Shown here: piece after piece, positions 19,316-27,942 of the stretch
Numbering within the stretch: position 1 is the first letter of the stretch
How the letters are laid out: each line of letters starts with the position of its first letter
Assembly: GCA_016934675.1 (NCBI GenBank)
Contig: JAFGSJ010000051.1
Location: forward strand, 139,387 to 203,386
Reading direction: 5' to 3'
From: a bacterium
GTDB lineage: Bacteria; CSSED10-310; JAFGSJ01
DNA: 64,000 nucleotides
Program-made: the position numbers and the translations under genes
Notes under the pieces: generated by a model
Told to the model about the DNA's origin: nothing
The model's input: the letters and a program-made list of their open reading frames with translations, nothing else
Databases searched by the model: none

Positions 19316-20464
19316 ATGAATGTTGGTTTCGATGGCAAAAGGTTTTTCAAGAATACTTCGGGTCTGGGCCGCTATAGCCGGACCTTGATCAAGGGCTTAT
19401 TGCAACTTCCCCAAGACAACAATTTCAAGATCACCCTGTTCAGGCCGAAAGGGGAAGTACGCTTTCAGCCGCCGACAGACCAAAGGCTGCGCGTAGTCCA
19501 GGCACACTATGTCCTGCCGGGCGATCTGGGCAATGGCCTCTGGCGATTCCTGCGTTTACCCGCCGTAATCGAGCAGGAAAAATGCACGCTCTTTCATGGT
19601 CCAAGCCATGTCATTCCCCCCAAGATAACCTGTCCGACTGTTGTGACTATGTTCGACCTGATCTTTCTCCGATACCCTGCTTACTTCCGTCGTTGGGACC
19701 GGACCTATTATCGGGTATCATTTCGCAAATCAGCCCGCACAGCCGATCATATCATCAGCATATCGGAATCTACCAAAGCGGACCTGATCGCCTTTTTTGA
19801 GATTGATCCGGCGAAAATCACCGTCATCTACCCTGGTTTTGATGATGTTTTTCAACCGCTGGATGAACCTATGCTGGCCAATATCCGTCGGAAGTACGAC
19901 CTGCCGCAGCAGTACATCCTGTATGTGGGAACGATCGAACCGCGTAAGAATGTCCTGGGTCTGGCCAAAGCTTTCGATACAATCTCGGCTTCAGGCGCAA
20001 TCAGTTCCGAGTGCTATCTGCTCATTGCCGGACAAAAGGGCTGGTTTTACGACGATGTCTTCAAAGGGATTGACCGTTTACAGACAAAGAGTAAAATCCG
20101 TTTTCTCGGACCGGTCTATGGCCGGGAATTGGCTGGCCTTTATCAGGGAGCGACAGTAATGGCTTATCCATCCCTGTACGAGGGCTTCGGTTATCCGGTC
20201 ATTGAAGCCATGAGCTTACATGTCCCGGTCCTGACTTCGAGGACATCATCGTTACTTGAAGCTGGCGGAGACGCAGCCCACCTGGTCGATCCACTCGACC
20301 TCGATGAAATCGGGCACGGTTTGACTCGTATCATAAACGATCATGAGTACAGACAGGCCCTTGTTGATCGGGGGACCCGACATGTCACCCGCTTCTCACC
20401 CCAGAATATGGCTCAACAAACATTCGCACTCTATCAGAAGATCAGCGACTGCTCCACGCCCTGA
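19316..20464 (+). CDS. Glycosyltransferase family 4
   Basis: A 382-residue GT-B enzyme. The N-terminus has DGKRFFKNTSGLGRYSRTLI, typical of mannosyltransferases of the WbdA/RfaB-like group. The donor domain has ILYVGTIEPRKNVLGLAKAF and AYPSLYEGFGYPVIEAMSL with the EX7E pair, then SSLLEAGGDAAHLVDPLD. It is divergent from the histidine kinase gene across about 180 bases. A GT2 gene follows 107 bases later with its own promoter. It probably builds LPS or another surface glycan. Confidence 0.93.
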   Translation: MNVGFDGKRFFKNTSGLGRYSRTLIKGLLQLPQDNNFKITLFRPKGEVRFQPPTDQRLRVVQAHYVLPGDLGNGLWRFLRLPAVIEQEKCTLFHGPSHVIPPKITCPTVVTMFDLIFLRYPAYFRRWDRTYYRVSFRKSARTADHIISISESTKADLIAFFEIDPAKITVIYPGFDDVFQPLDEPMLANIRRKYDLPQQYILYVGTIEPRKNVLGLAKAFDTISASGAISSECYLLIAGQKGWFYDDVFKGIDRLQTKSKIRFLGPVYGRELAGLYQGATVMAYPSLYEGFGYPVIEAMSLHVPVLTSRTSSLLEAGGDAAHLVDPLDLDEIGHGLTRIINDHEYRQALVDRGTRHVTRFSPQNMAQQTFALYQKISDCSTP

Positions 20465-20518
20465 TCTCCTGATCGGACCCATTCTGAGCTTTTTTATTGT
20501 GCGGAAATAAAAGGAAAT

Positions 20519-20528
20519 CTGCTATACT
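20519..20528 (+). promoter_or_regulatory. Extended -10 promoter of the GT2 gene
   Basis: CTGCTATACT carries an extended TGN and a near-consensus -10 (TATACT, 20523-20528). The -35 region is weak, which fits extended -10 promoters. It is followed directly by ATTCCGCAG (20530-20538), a word also found in dyads at 13278 and 21418. The start codon is 44 bases downstream. Confidence 0.5.
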
Positions 20529-20571
20529 GATTCCGCAGAGTAAGTCAATCCTTTAACAAAGGCGAGAAAAG

Positions 20572-21366
20572 ATGTTATCGGTCACAATCATCTGTCAAAA
20601 CGAGGAGAACATGATTCGTGATTGCCTGGAAAGTGTCCGCTTCGCCGATGAAATAATTGTGGTTGACTCAGGCAGCACGGATTCGACCCTGGCCATTTGT
20701 GCCGAATATACCGACCGGATTTATCATCAAGACTGGTTGGGCATGAACGGCCAAAAAGCGTTCGCTCTCGAAAAAAGCCGCGGGGATTGGATACTCAATA
20801 TCGACGCTGATGAGCGGATCACACCTGAACTCGCCGCGGAAATCCTTGACGTCATCACCCGTACAAATGGTCCCGTTGTGGGCTATTTCCTTCCCCGCAA
20901 GGCTTATTATCTGGGAAAATGGTTCGAATATGGGGGCTGGATGCCGGATTATAAGCTGCGACTTTTCCGAAAAGGTCATGGTTCATGGCAAGGAACCGAC
21001 CCGCATGACCTGGTTGTTGTGAATGGACCATGTGCCCGATTGAACTCGCACCTTCTGCACTATTCGTTCCGTGATCTGACGGACCATTGGGATTGCATGA
21101 ATCGTTACGCCACTACGGCCTCGGCCGAAGCGGAAAAAAGAGGCCGGACCGCTGGCCTTTGGACAATTGTGCTCCATACACTCTTCTCTTTCCTGAAAAG
21201 TTATTTTTTTAAAAAAGGCTGTCTGGAAGGAACACGGGGCTTGATCCAAGCCACCCTGATCAGTAGCGGCGTGGCCCTCAAATATGCCAAGCTCTGGGAA
21301 CGCCACAATGTCACGACGCATAAACCAAGACAAATCGGCACGGAACAAAAATCGGACCCTGAATGA
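20572..21366 (+). CDS. Glycosyltransferase family 2 (WaaE/KdtX-like)
   Basis: A 264-residue GT-A enzyme. It starts with LSVTIICQNEENMIRDCLES, then IIVVDSGSTDST and the metal-binding DxD-type motif in NIDADERITPEL. This matches the WaaE/KdtX branch that adds a hexose to LPS inner core. The C-terminal part (FRDLTDHWDCMNRYATTAS, then a basic amphipathic stretch FLKSYFFKKGCLEGTRG) also fits and suggests membrane association. A CAAAGGCGAG precedes the ATG. The acceptor is not proven. Confidence 0.9.
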   Translation: MLSVTIICQNEENMIRDCLESVRFADEIIVVDSGSTDSTLAICAEYTDRIYHQDWLGMNGQKAFALEKSRGDWILNIDADERITPELAAEILDVITRTNGPVVGYFLPRKAYYLGKWFEYGGWMPDYKLRLFRKGHGSWQGTDPHDLVVVNGPCARLNSHLLHYSFRDLTDHWDCMNRYATTASAEAEKRGRTAGLWTIVLHTLFSFLKSYFFKKGCLEGTRGLIQATLISSGVALKYAKLWERHNVTTHKPRQIGTEQKSDPE

Positions 21367-21410
21367 TTTTTACAGTATCGGAATTTCAAAGTTTGAGGTG
21401 ATAAACAAGA

Positions 21411-21459
21411 ACCACAGATTCCGCAGATAAAAATCTGCAGCATCTGTGAAATCTGTGGT
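21411..21459. terminator. Nested inverted repeat between convergent genes (terminator or dispersed repeat)
   Basis: ACCACAGATT (21411-21420) pairs perfectly with AATCTGTGGT (21450-21459). Inside, GCAGAT (21423-21428) and ATCTGC (21433-21438) form a smaller hairpin. It lies between the convergent GT2 and CrtC-like genes, so it can end transcription from both sides, although T tracts are short. The ACCACAGATT/AATCTGTGGT wording resembles dispersed extragenic repeats known from many bacteria. Confidence 0.55.
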
Positions 21460-21511
21460 GCTTTTGGTTTCATTAATCAACATGCGGAGCTATGTTCTTC
21501 ATTGGGAAAGC

Positions 21512-22639
21512 TCATCGCTTGTTGTCAATCTCGTGAAAAAGCCGGCCTTTGAATTCGAGCATCTGCCCTTTCAATTCAAACCGGGCCTGGGCCTGCCCGA
21601 TCATTCCATACGAATAGGGCTTCCCCAAAATGGGTTTGAGCAGACCAGACATCCAGCCCAATCCACCCAAATGCGATTTGACATGATTGATTGCCGCTAA
21701 TACAGTATTCGAATGACACATGACCTGGCCTTTTACCTGTGGGTCTTGAATATGTAAAAGGAAATGCTCCGGATATGAGTGACCTGTTATTCGGGAGTAG
21801 CCCGTCTCGAGTGTCTCGATAGCAATCAGGTCCGTCGCAGCGAGAAGGTGGTCTTGCTCATACAGCATGAAAAAACCTAGTGGGCGCTCACCATATTCCC
21901 GCTCAGATAAGGCTTTTAGAAAAATCAAGGCATAAGGTCCCTCATACATCTTACCCCAATGGCAGCGAGCATAAGTCGTATTCAGGGGAGCACTGCCCAG
22001 CCAATGGTCAAGATAAGCGTCTCCCTGGATCGCAAATCGTTCGGAGCCGATAACGAGCGAGCCCACCGCCTGTGCCCGCGGGACCATGATGATCCAGTCA
22101 TTATAATCTGACTGAACGCCGCGTCTGAAAAGGACTCGATTATCCGTCAGCTTGTAACCCCTGATCAGCGAAGTCAATTGCATTTGGACCTGCACGTCCT
22201 CGATCCGCACATCAATTGTATAATCGGGGTGGTATCCGCGCAGGCTGTTCGGTCCAATGATAACTTGGCAACCTTCCCCATTCCCTGATGGACTGAAATC
22301 AAAATAGTCTGATTCCTTAATCAGATATGGTTTGCCCCGATCATATACATGGAGTACGACCTGGGCCCTTGCAGAGAGTCCTTTATATATTCGTCCATAT
22401 TTAAAATAAATCATGATGACACGATCGTCTGAACATAACACATCAGCATACCACATCTCGAAACCCCGTTTATCCGGATAGGAACGACGGGACAGACAAT
22501 CTTCCGGCACTACTCTCAACTGTTTTTGTAATTCGGGATTATCGCGGAGCATGTCCCATGGGGTCAGGACATTACCTTGTTTGTGACACCCGCTCATAAA
22601 CAGTCCGAGCAGACAGATTACCAGAGGAATGCGTTTCAT
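21512..22639 (-). CDS. Lipoprotein with CrtC-like lipocalin domain
   Basis: About 375 residues from the ATG at 22639, chosen because the following residues form a lipoprotein signal with lipobox LFMSGC. An ATG at 22666 is the other option, and neither has a clear ribosome site. The mature part is rich in beta strands and carries DHWLGSAPLN and a conserved W-G pair (ARCHWGKMYEGPYALIFL), as in the CrtC/AttH-like lipocalin superfamily (hydroxyneurosporene synthase and relatives). The specific activity is unknown; carotenoid genes are absent here. It likely sits in the outer membrane facing the periplasm. Confidence 0.6.
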   Translation of the reverse strand: MKRIPLVICLLGLFMSGCHKQGNVLTPWDMLRDNPELQKQLRVVPEDCLSRRSYPDKRGFEMWYADVLCSDDRVIMIYFKYGRIYKGLSARAQVVLHVYDRGKPYLIKESDYFDFSPSGNGEGCQVIIGPNSLRGYHPDYTIDVRIEDVQVQMQLTSLIRGYKLTDNRVLFRRGVQSDYNDWIIMVPRAQAVGSLVIGSERFAIQGDAYLDHWLGSAPLNTTYARCHWGKMYEGPYALIFLKALSEREYGERPLGFFMLYEQDHLLAATDLIAIETLETGYSRITGHSYPEHFLLHIQDPQVKGQVMCHSNTVLAAINHVKSHLGGLGWMSGLLKPILGKPYSYGMIGQAQARFELKGQMLEFKGRLFHEIDNKR

Positions 22640-22738
22640 TGTCAAAACTTTAAACAGTCTTTTCATCACTTGTGTTATTATCGTAATTCTCTCTAGTGAC
22701 TGACTGGACCAGTCCCTTGCTGTCATTCGAGCCCGAAG

Positions 22739-23122
22739 CTATGCTCTCGTATCGAATTCGATACCCTTCTCCCGAAAAAAACCGGTCAGGACTTCGAGCG
22801 CAAACGGTTCGATATCGGTAAACGATACGCCAACTTCAGACTTGTCTCCTGAGAGCTGTTTGATATGGACAATCTTGCCCGCAGCTTTGATGACATTATC
22901 ACGCAGTGCGATCTCCAGAAAAAGGATGGCTCCAAGTCGGACCCGTTTATCGATCTCCACTAAAATGCCACCTAAACTGAGATTTTGAATGAGACCCATA
23001 CCCTCGACATCTTCAGTGAACTCATCATCGAAATATTCATATGAAACAAGATATTTCGCATCAAGTCTCGGAAATTTCCGTTTCTCATGCGCATGATCCT
23101 GAACATTTTTCCTTTTCGCCAA
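22739..23122 (-). CDS. PilZ domain protein (cyclic di-GMP receptor)
   Basis: A 127-residue single-domain protein. The start is TTG at 23122, placed by a strong GGGAGG six bases upstream; the longer open frame lacks one. The PilZ signature is complete: R15-x3-R19 (RKFPR) and N47-x-S49-x-x-G52 (NLSLGG). Cyclic di-GMP binding is therefore expected. The C-terminal half has GVSFTDIEPFALEVLTGFF. It has its own promoter and is divergent from the dipeptidase gene. It could read the cyclic di-GMP made by GGDEF proteins such as the one at 3805. Confidence 0.88.
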   Translation of the reverse strand: MAKRKNVQDHAHEKRKFPRLDAKYLVSYEYFDDEFTEDVEGMGLIQNLSLGGILVEIDKRVRLGAILFLEIALRDNVIKAAGKIVHIKQLSGDKSEVGVSFTDIEPFALEVLTGFFREKGIEFDTRA

Positions 23123-23166
23123 TGGAACCCTCCCGGAAAAGCAAAAATAGTGCATTTTCTCGAAAT

Positions 23167-23195
23167 AGTATATCAGATCAGTTCTCTGAATGCAA
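23167..23195 (-). promoter_or_regulatory. Promoter of the PilZ gene
   Basis: On the minus strand TTGCAT (23195-23190) is followed after exactly 17 bases by TATACT (23172-23167). The predicted transcript starts near 23160, about 38 bases before the TTG start. Confidence 0.65.
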
Positions 23196-23210
23196 AACAA
23201 AAAGTTACCA

Positions 23211-23238
23211 TTGATTTTTTTTAGAAACAGGCTATACG
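23211..23238 (+). promoter_or_regulatory. Probable promoter of the dipeptidase gene
   Basis: TTGATT (23211-23216) and TATACG (23233-23238) are separated by 16 bases, back to back with the PilZ promoter. The leader to the ATG at 23361 would be about 115 bases. Confidence 0.45.
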
Positions 23239-23360
23239 ATATTATCAAGTATCATGCTCATTCAGGGAAAACCTGGACCGGTCAGCAGGATTGCCCGAGA
23301 TGTTTTCGTTGGCTACAGACCCGAGCACATTATCTCTTTTACCATTTGGAGGTTTTCATT

Positions 23361-24815
23361 ATGAATTCAGTGCGTAATTTGAAACCGGAACAGATTTGGA
23401 AACATTTTGCAGAGATATTGGCCATTCCTCGTGAGTCGAAGAATGAGGCTCAAATTCGGCAATACATCCTTGATTTTGCTGAAAAGAAAGGATTTAAAAC
23501 CAGTGTTGATCAAGCTGGGAACATAGTGGTCCTTTTACCTGCGGCTAAAGATCGGGAGGATGAACAGATACTGGTGCTGCAGTCACATATCGATATGGTT
23601 TGCGTTAAAGCAACGGATAAAGTCATTGATTTTGCGAAAGACCCGATCCCGGTAAAGATCGAGGGCGACTTACTGATTGGTGATGGGACTACCTTAGGTG
23701 CGGATAACGGCATTGGTGTCGCAATCATGCTGGCCTTGATCGAGGACCAGTCGATCGATCACGGTCCGCTTGAATTGCTTTTCACAATTGATGAGGAAGC
23801 GGGTATGACAGGCGCTCACCATCTGACACCTGATTTCTTCAAGGGTCGTAAACTGCTCAACCTGGATACAGAGGAGTGGGGAGAATTCTATATAAGTTGT
23901 GCCGGTGGTGGCGATACGGTTGTGAATCTGCCGATCAATCGGACTGAACTTCAAGCCGAGAATACATTGTATAAGTTACGGATAGAAGGCATGAAGGGTG
24001 GTCATTCGGGGGTAGATATCAATACTGGTCGCGGTTCCGCAATCAAAGTCCTGGCCCGATTTCTCTGGCATCTCAACCGGGAGATGCCTCTCGATCTGGT
24101 TAAAATCAAGGGTGGTACCAAGAGAAATGTGATCCCGTCGGATGCGGAAGCGATTTTTACTGTAGCCAGCACCTCTGTCGAGCATATCAAGGAATTCTTG
24201 GCCCCTCTGGAAGCCACCATCAGGAATGAACTGGGCAATTGTGAACCAGGTCTGAAAGTGATACTCGAGCCTGTCGAAGCATCCGCCGGAATGCGTAAAT
24301 TGGTCCATCTGTCAACTGAGAAAGTGCTTGACCTGCTCAGGGCCCTGCATCATGGTGTCATCACCATGAGCCCGGAAGTGCCCGGTTTGGTGGAAACTTC
24401 ATGCAATATCGGTGTTCTCAAGTGCGAGGACCAGTATGTGGCCCTGCAGATCTTATCGCGTTCAGCTATTACCAGCAAAGTGGATGATTCACGTGACTCC
24501 ATCGAAGCTCTGGTCAAACTGGCTGGAGGAACGATCGAGCGACCATTGGGTTACCCGGGCTGGAAACCTAATCCCGCCTCTCCGATACTGGCCGAAGCCA
24601 GTGCGGTTTTCGAAAAACTGTTCAATCAGAAACCCAAGGTCAAGGCGATCCATGCCGGTCTGGAATGTGGTATCATCGGTGAAAAATATCCCGGGATCGA
24701 TATGCTTTCGATCGGACCGGATATCAAAGGCGCTCATACAGTCGGCGAGCAGGTCTCCATTAGCTCGGTCAGTAATTTCTGGACTTTTTTGACCGCGTTC
24801 CTGGCCAGACGCTGA
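23361..24815 (+). CDS. pepD: Aminoacyl-histidine dipeptidase (peptidase D)
   Basis: A 484-residue M20-family metallopeptidase, the same length as E. coli PepD. It cleaves Xaa-His dipeptides in the cytoplasm. Di-zinc site residues are visible in QSHIDMV, GADNGIGVA, DEEAGMTGA, LNLDTEEWGE and the late HAGLECG. The lid domain carries GGHSGVDINTGRG. The frame runs farther upstream, but GGAGG eight bases before the ATG at 23361 and the family N-terminus (NLKPEQIWKHFAEI) fix the start. Confidence 0.95.
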   Translation: MNSVRNLKPEQIWKHFAEILAIPRESKNEAQIRQYILDFAEKKGFKTSVDQAGNIVVLLPAAKDREDEQILVLQSHIDMVCVKATDKVIDFAKDPIPVKIEGDLLIGDGTTLGADNGIGVAIMLALIEDQSIDHGPLELLFTIDEEAGMTGAHHLTPDFFKGRKLLNLDTEEWGEFYISCAGGGDTVVNLPINRTELQAENTLYKLRIEGMKGGHSGVDINTGRGSAIKVLARFLWHLNREMPLDLVKIKGGTKRNVIPSDAEAIFTVASTSVEHIKEFLAPLEATIRNELGNCEPGLKVILEPVEASAGMRKLVHLSTEKVLDLLRALHHGVITMSPEVPGLVETSCNIGVLKCEDQYVALQILSRSAITSKVDDSRDSIEALVKLAGGTIERPLGYPGWKPNPASPILAEASAVFEKLFNQKPKVKAIHAGLECGIIGEKYPGIDMLSIGPDIKGAHTVGEQVSISSVSNFWTFLTAFLARR

Positions 24816-24822
24816 GTCATTC

Positions 24823-24889
24823 GGGGCGGGGCAACTGCAACCTTTGAAAGCAACATGCAATCTCCTACAATGCAAGGTTGCACCGCCCC
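24823..24889. terminator. Long GC-rich hairpin between convergent genes
   Basis: GGGGCGG (24823-24829) and GCAAC (24831-24835) pair with GTTGC (24877-24881) and CCGCCCC (24883-24889), leaving one mismatch and a loop of about 40 bases. It fills the 87-base gap between convergent genes. The T tracts are weak, so it may slow rather than end transcription. Confidence 0.5.
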
Positions 24890-24902
24890 GTGTCTGAAAA
24901 TT

Positions 24903-26150
24903 TCAGCGTGAAGCGAAGACCATACTGGCAAAGGAGACCATTGATCCTGCACTCTGGTCATACCAGTAATCGTGATGGAGTAATGTGCCTCGGGCCGGCG
25001 CTATCACGGAGATCAAGGTATACAAAGGACTGACCCCGCAGACATTGTTCTGGTTTTTCGTTCGGAAGAGCAGATCGTAAAACTGTGTTCGATCGCAAGC
25101 ACTGAGTGCATTGATCAATTTAAGGTCTTCTTGCATGATCGGATCGAGCTGATTTTCCGCCAGGGGCCGCGCCGCGCCAAATTGAAGTCCGACATGACTG
25201 AAATCAACGGCTGCAATCAGGCAGGTCCGCTTTCCCGCAGAGAGAAGTGCATCAGAGAGGGCTCGTATGAATGAACTGACCTGACAATTGTCTTCCGGCT
25301 TCTCCGCTCGGGCCATTATTTCCAGAAACGAACCACACAGAATGGGCACGATTGTGAAAGCCGGCCGATGCAGATACAGATATTTCAGAAAAATCGTCTG
25401 GAACTCGATCGAATGCTCTCGTTTATGATTGTATTCATCCTGACCGAGATCGAAATCAAGGCCGCTTTGTAAATGTGTAATAAAATCTCGATCCACTTCA
25501 GCCACTCCAAAAGGAGTATCATAGTTTTTCATCGAAACTGAGTATCGATTCGTACTTTCATCATGATCAGTGCCGAGGACAACAAAAAGCTCGATATCTT
25601 CGGCCTCGGCCAGGATTTTATAGGTATGGGCGAAACAGGGTCCACCCCTCTGGAAATCGATGTGAGGCGCTACCAGACCGACCGGCGCTGCTTGTCTGCG
25701 CCCATCCTGGACTTGGCCCGGTCCACCGGGCATATTGAAAAATGAATCAAGTAGTTCCGCCAATTCTTCAGGGTGCTCCGGATAGCTTTTCCCTTGAAAC
25801 ATCGCCGGCCGTACTGCCAATTCCCGGTAAGCCTGTTTTTGTCGTTCAAGATGTTGAGCATAGTGGATACTGTCCAGGAGGAGACGCTGGTCGATCTGCT
25901 CGAGAAGTTCCTCGATTTGATCGAGTCCGATGATCGAACCATACTGTTTCGTGAACAAGTATTGTATATCACGCAATGTATTCTGACCATTGCACAGGGT
26001 TAAAATGAACAAAAATTCGGGTGACACTACTGTTACTTCGTTATCTTCACTACGCTGGTCCCGGATAGCGTACATCTGCTGACCGTCCATGGAAACCGGA
26101 AACGCTTCGATCGGTCGGAGTCGTGGCAAATCGTATTTTGATTCTGACAT
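24903..26150 (-). CDS. MEMO-family protein (AmmeMemoRadiSam system B type) with extra N-terminal domain
   Basis: A 415-residue protein, start at ATG 26150 after GGGGA. The C-terminal 300 residues match the MEMO1 / AmmeMemoRadiSam B family: RPAMFQGKSYP, LVAPHIDFQRGG with a metal-type His, VVLGTDHDES, EHSIEFQTIFLKYL, and VDFSHVGLQFG. The first 100 residues are a separate domain (LRPIEAFPV, EFLFILTLCNGQNTLRDIQ) that resembles a PqqD-like or winged-helix fold. The usual partners, AMMECR1 and a radical SAM protein, are not nearby. It follows dctM by 17 bases, so it appears to be the last gene of the TRAP operon. Its function is unknown. Confidence 0.85.
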   Translation of the reverse strand: MSESKYDLPRLRPIEAFPVSMDGQQMYAIRDQRSEDNEVTVVSPEFLFILTLCNGQNTLRDIQYLFTKQYGSIIGLDQIEELLEQIDQRLLLDSIHYAQHLERQKQAYRELAVRPAMFQGKSYPEHPEELAELLDSFFNMPGGPGQVQDGRRQAAPVGLVAPHIDFQRGGPCFAHTYKILAEAEDIELFVVLGTDHDESTNRYSVSMKNYDTPFGVAEVDRDFITHLQSGLDFDLGQDEYNHKREHSIEFQTIFLKYLYLHRPAFTIVPILCGSFLEIMARAEKPEDNCQVSSFIRALSDALLSAGKRTCLIAAVDFSHVGLQFGAARPLAENQLDPIMQEDLKLINALSACDRTQFYDLLFRTKNQNNVCGVSPLYTLISVIAPARGTLLHHDYWYDQSAGSMVSFASMVFASR

Positions 26151-26167
26151 AGCAATCCCCAGACCTT

Positions 26168-27445
26168 CTAGTGAACATCGAGCAGTTGGACCAGCCAAAG
26201 GCTGAGCCAGGGTATATACGTGATCAGAAGTAGTGCGACTAACAGTAAAGCCAAAAAGGGTAATGCAGCGAGATAGAGTCGCAGGACAGATTTATTGAAA
26301 CGAAAACTGGCGATGAACAAGTTCATGCCGACAGGAGGAGTCAGATAACCGATACTGAGATTCGTGATAAAAATCATGGCCAGATGTACGGGATGGATAC
26401 CGAAGCTTGTAGCGATGGGCACGAGCAAGGGCACGACCACGAGAATGGCGGAAAAGATATCGAGCAGGGCCCCGACCATGAGCAGGAACACATTGAGTGT
26501 CAAGAGGAAGGTCCACTTGGAATTGAGAAAAGACTGCATGAAGGCGAGGATTTTCATGGGAATGCGGGCATCGATCATATAACTGGCCAGTCCGAGAGCG
26601 GTGCCCAGAATGATCAGCACACCACCGACCATGACCATACTCTCCCGGACAATGCGGGTCAGATCACGGCTGAGAGACAGATCACGGTAGACAAAAAACT
26701 CGACGATCAACACATAAAAAGCGGTAATGGCTGCGGCCTCTGAAGCAGTGAAAAACCCGCCATAAATTCCTATCAGAATGATAAAGGGAAGCGGTACCTC
26801 CCATACTGCGGCACTAAAGGCTGACCAAAGCGCTTTCCAGGAAAACGTATGGACCGGGATATGTTTCTTCCGGGCATGCACCAGGGTATAACTACTCATC
26901 AAACCCAAGATTACCAGGCCGGGTATAAGGCCGGCCACAAAAAGCTGATCGATCGAAACCTGGGCGATGAGGCCATAGAGAATAATTGGCAATGAGGGCG
27001 GATAGAGCAAACCGATATTGCCAGAACTGGTAATCAGTCCAAGGCTGAATCGTTCCGAGTAGGCGTCTTTGATCAAGACCGGATAGAGTAAGCCTCCCAG
27101 GGCTATGATTGTGACCCCGGTCGCACCGGTGAACGCGGTAAAGATCGAGCAGGTTACGATAGTGACCAGGGCCAATCCGCCCGGCATCCAACCGACCAGG
27201 GCCCTCGAAAGATCAATCACCCTTCGGGGTGTATTGCTTTCAGCCAAAATATAACCAGCAAAAGTGAATAATGGGATAGCGATCAGCACGGGTGTTGAGG
27301 CTAACCGATAAAGCTCCACGATAACCGCAACCGATGAGATATCGCTCAGATAAAACCCGAGCAGGGCAAACGCTCCAATTACCGAAAAAAGCGGCGCACC
27401 GTACAGGGCGAGCAGGACCAATATGACGATAAACAAACCGGTCAT
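26168..27445 (-). CDS. dctM: TRAP transporter large permease DctM
   Basis: A 425-residue membrane protein of twelve or so helices, the transport channel of a tripartite ATP-independent periplasmic transporter driven by an ion gradient. Family phrases are GALLDIFSAILVVVPLLVP, LTPPVGMNLFIASF and IPLFTFAGYILAESN. The start overlaps the dctQ stop as ATGA. It works with the small permease and the periplasmic DctP, both in the same operon. Confidence 0.95.
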   Translation of the reverse strand: MTGLFIVILVLLALYGAPLFSVIGAFALLGFYLSDISSVAVIVELYRLASTPVLIAIPLFTFAGYILAESNTPRRVIDLSRALVGWMPGGLALVTIVTCSIFTAFTGATGVTIIALGGLLYPVLIKDAYSERFSLGLITSSGNIGLLYPPSLPIILYGLIAQVSIDQLFVAGLIPGLVILGLMSSYTLVHARKKHIPVHTFSWKALWSAFSAAVWEVPLPFIILIGIYGGFFTASEAAAITAFYVLIVEFFVYRDLSLSRDLTRIVRESMVMVGGVLIILGTALGLASYMIDARIPMKILAFMQSFLNSKWTFLLTLNVFLLMVGALLDIFSAILVVVPLLVPIATSFGIHPVHLAMIFITNLSIGYLTPPVGMNLFIASFRFNKSVLRLYLAALPFLALLLVALLLITYIPWLSLWLVQLLDVH

Positions 27446-27942
27446 GTGTTGAGGCTTTCTGATGGGGGAAAAAGCGTGGTCAGCGTGTGCAAGAGGAAAC
27501 GGAGACCGATCATGAGGAAGCCCAGGGGTATGATCAATTCGAGAGTCCAGGCTGGCATGGAACCAAACAGAGTCGTACCGTAATCGTATTCACTCCTGAC
27601 AAAGACAAAGGCTGCCCGGCATAACACACCGGTAATACCTGCTGCAAACAGCAGCACCGCTATACGCGTTACTTTCTTAAGCCGGGGACCACTGACCCGG
27701 GAGAGGACATCGATCACGATATGCTTCTCGGAATGTGTGGCCAGTGAAGCACCGATAAAACCGATCCAAAGGACCAGGTGCCGTAGAAATATATCGGTGC
27801 CAGTAATGGCAAAATTGAAAAAGTTGCGTAGGATAACCTGAGTAAAAGCAGCGACGACCATGAAACAGACGATGAGTACCAGTAACCAGGTTTCACATCG
27901 GGCCAACTTCCGGTCGAGAGCCAGGATCAGTTTCATGTTCAT
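27442..27942 (-). CDS. dctQ: TRAP transporter small permease DctQ
   Basis: A 166-residue protein with four predicted membrane helices and the family phrase LRHLVLWIGFIGASLATHSEKHI. It overlaps both neighbours by four bases. A second ATG at 27936 is an equally good start. It supports the DctM channel in the inner membrane. Confidence 0.93.
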   Translation of the reverse strand: MNMKLILALDRKLARCETWLLVLIVCFMVVAAFTQVILRNFFNFAITGTDIFLRHLVLWIGFIGASLATHSEKHIVIDVLSRVSGPRLKKVTRIAVLLFAAGITGVLCRAAFVFVRSEYDYGTTLFGSMPAWTLELIIPLGFLMIGLRFLLHTLTTLFPPSESLNT

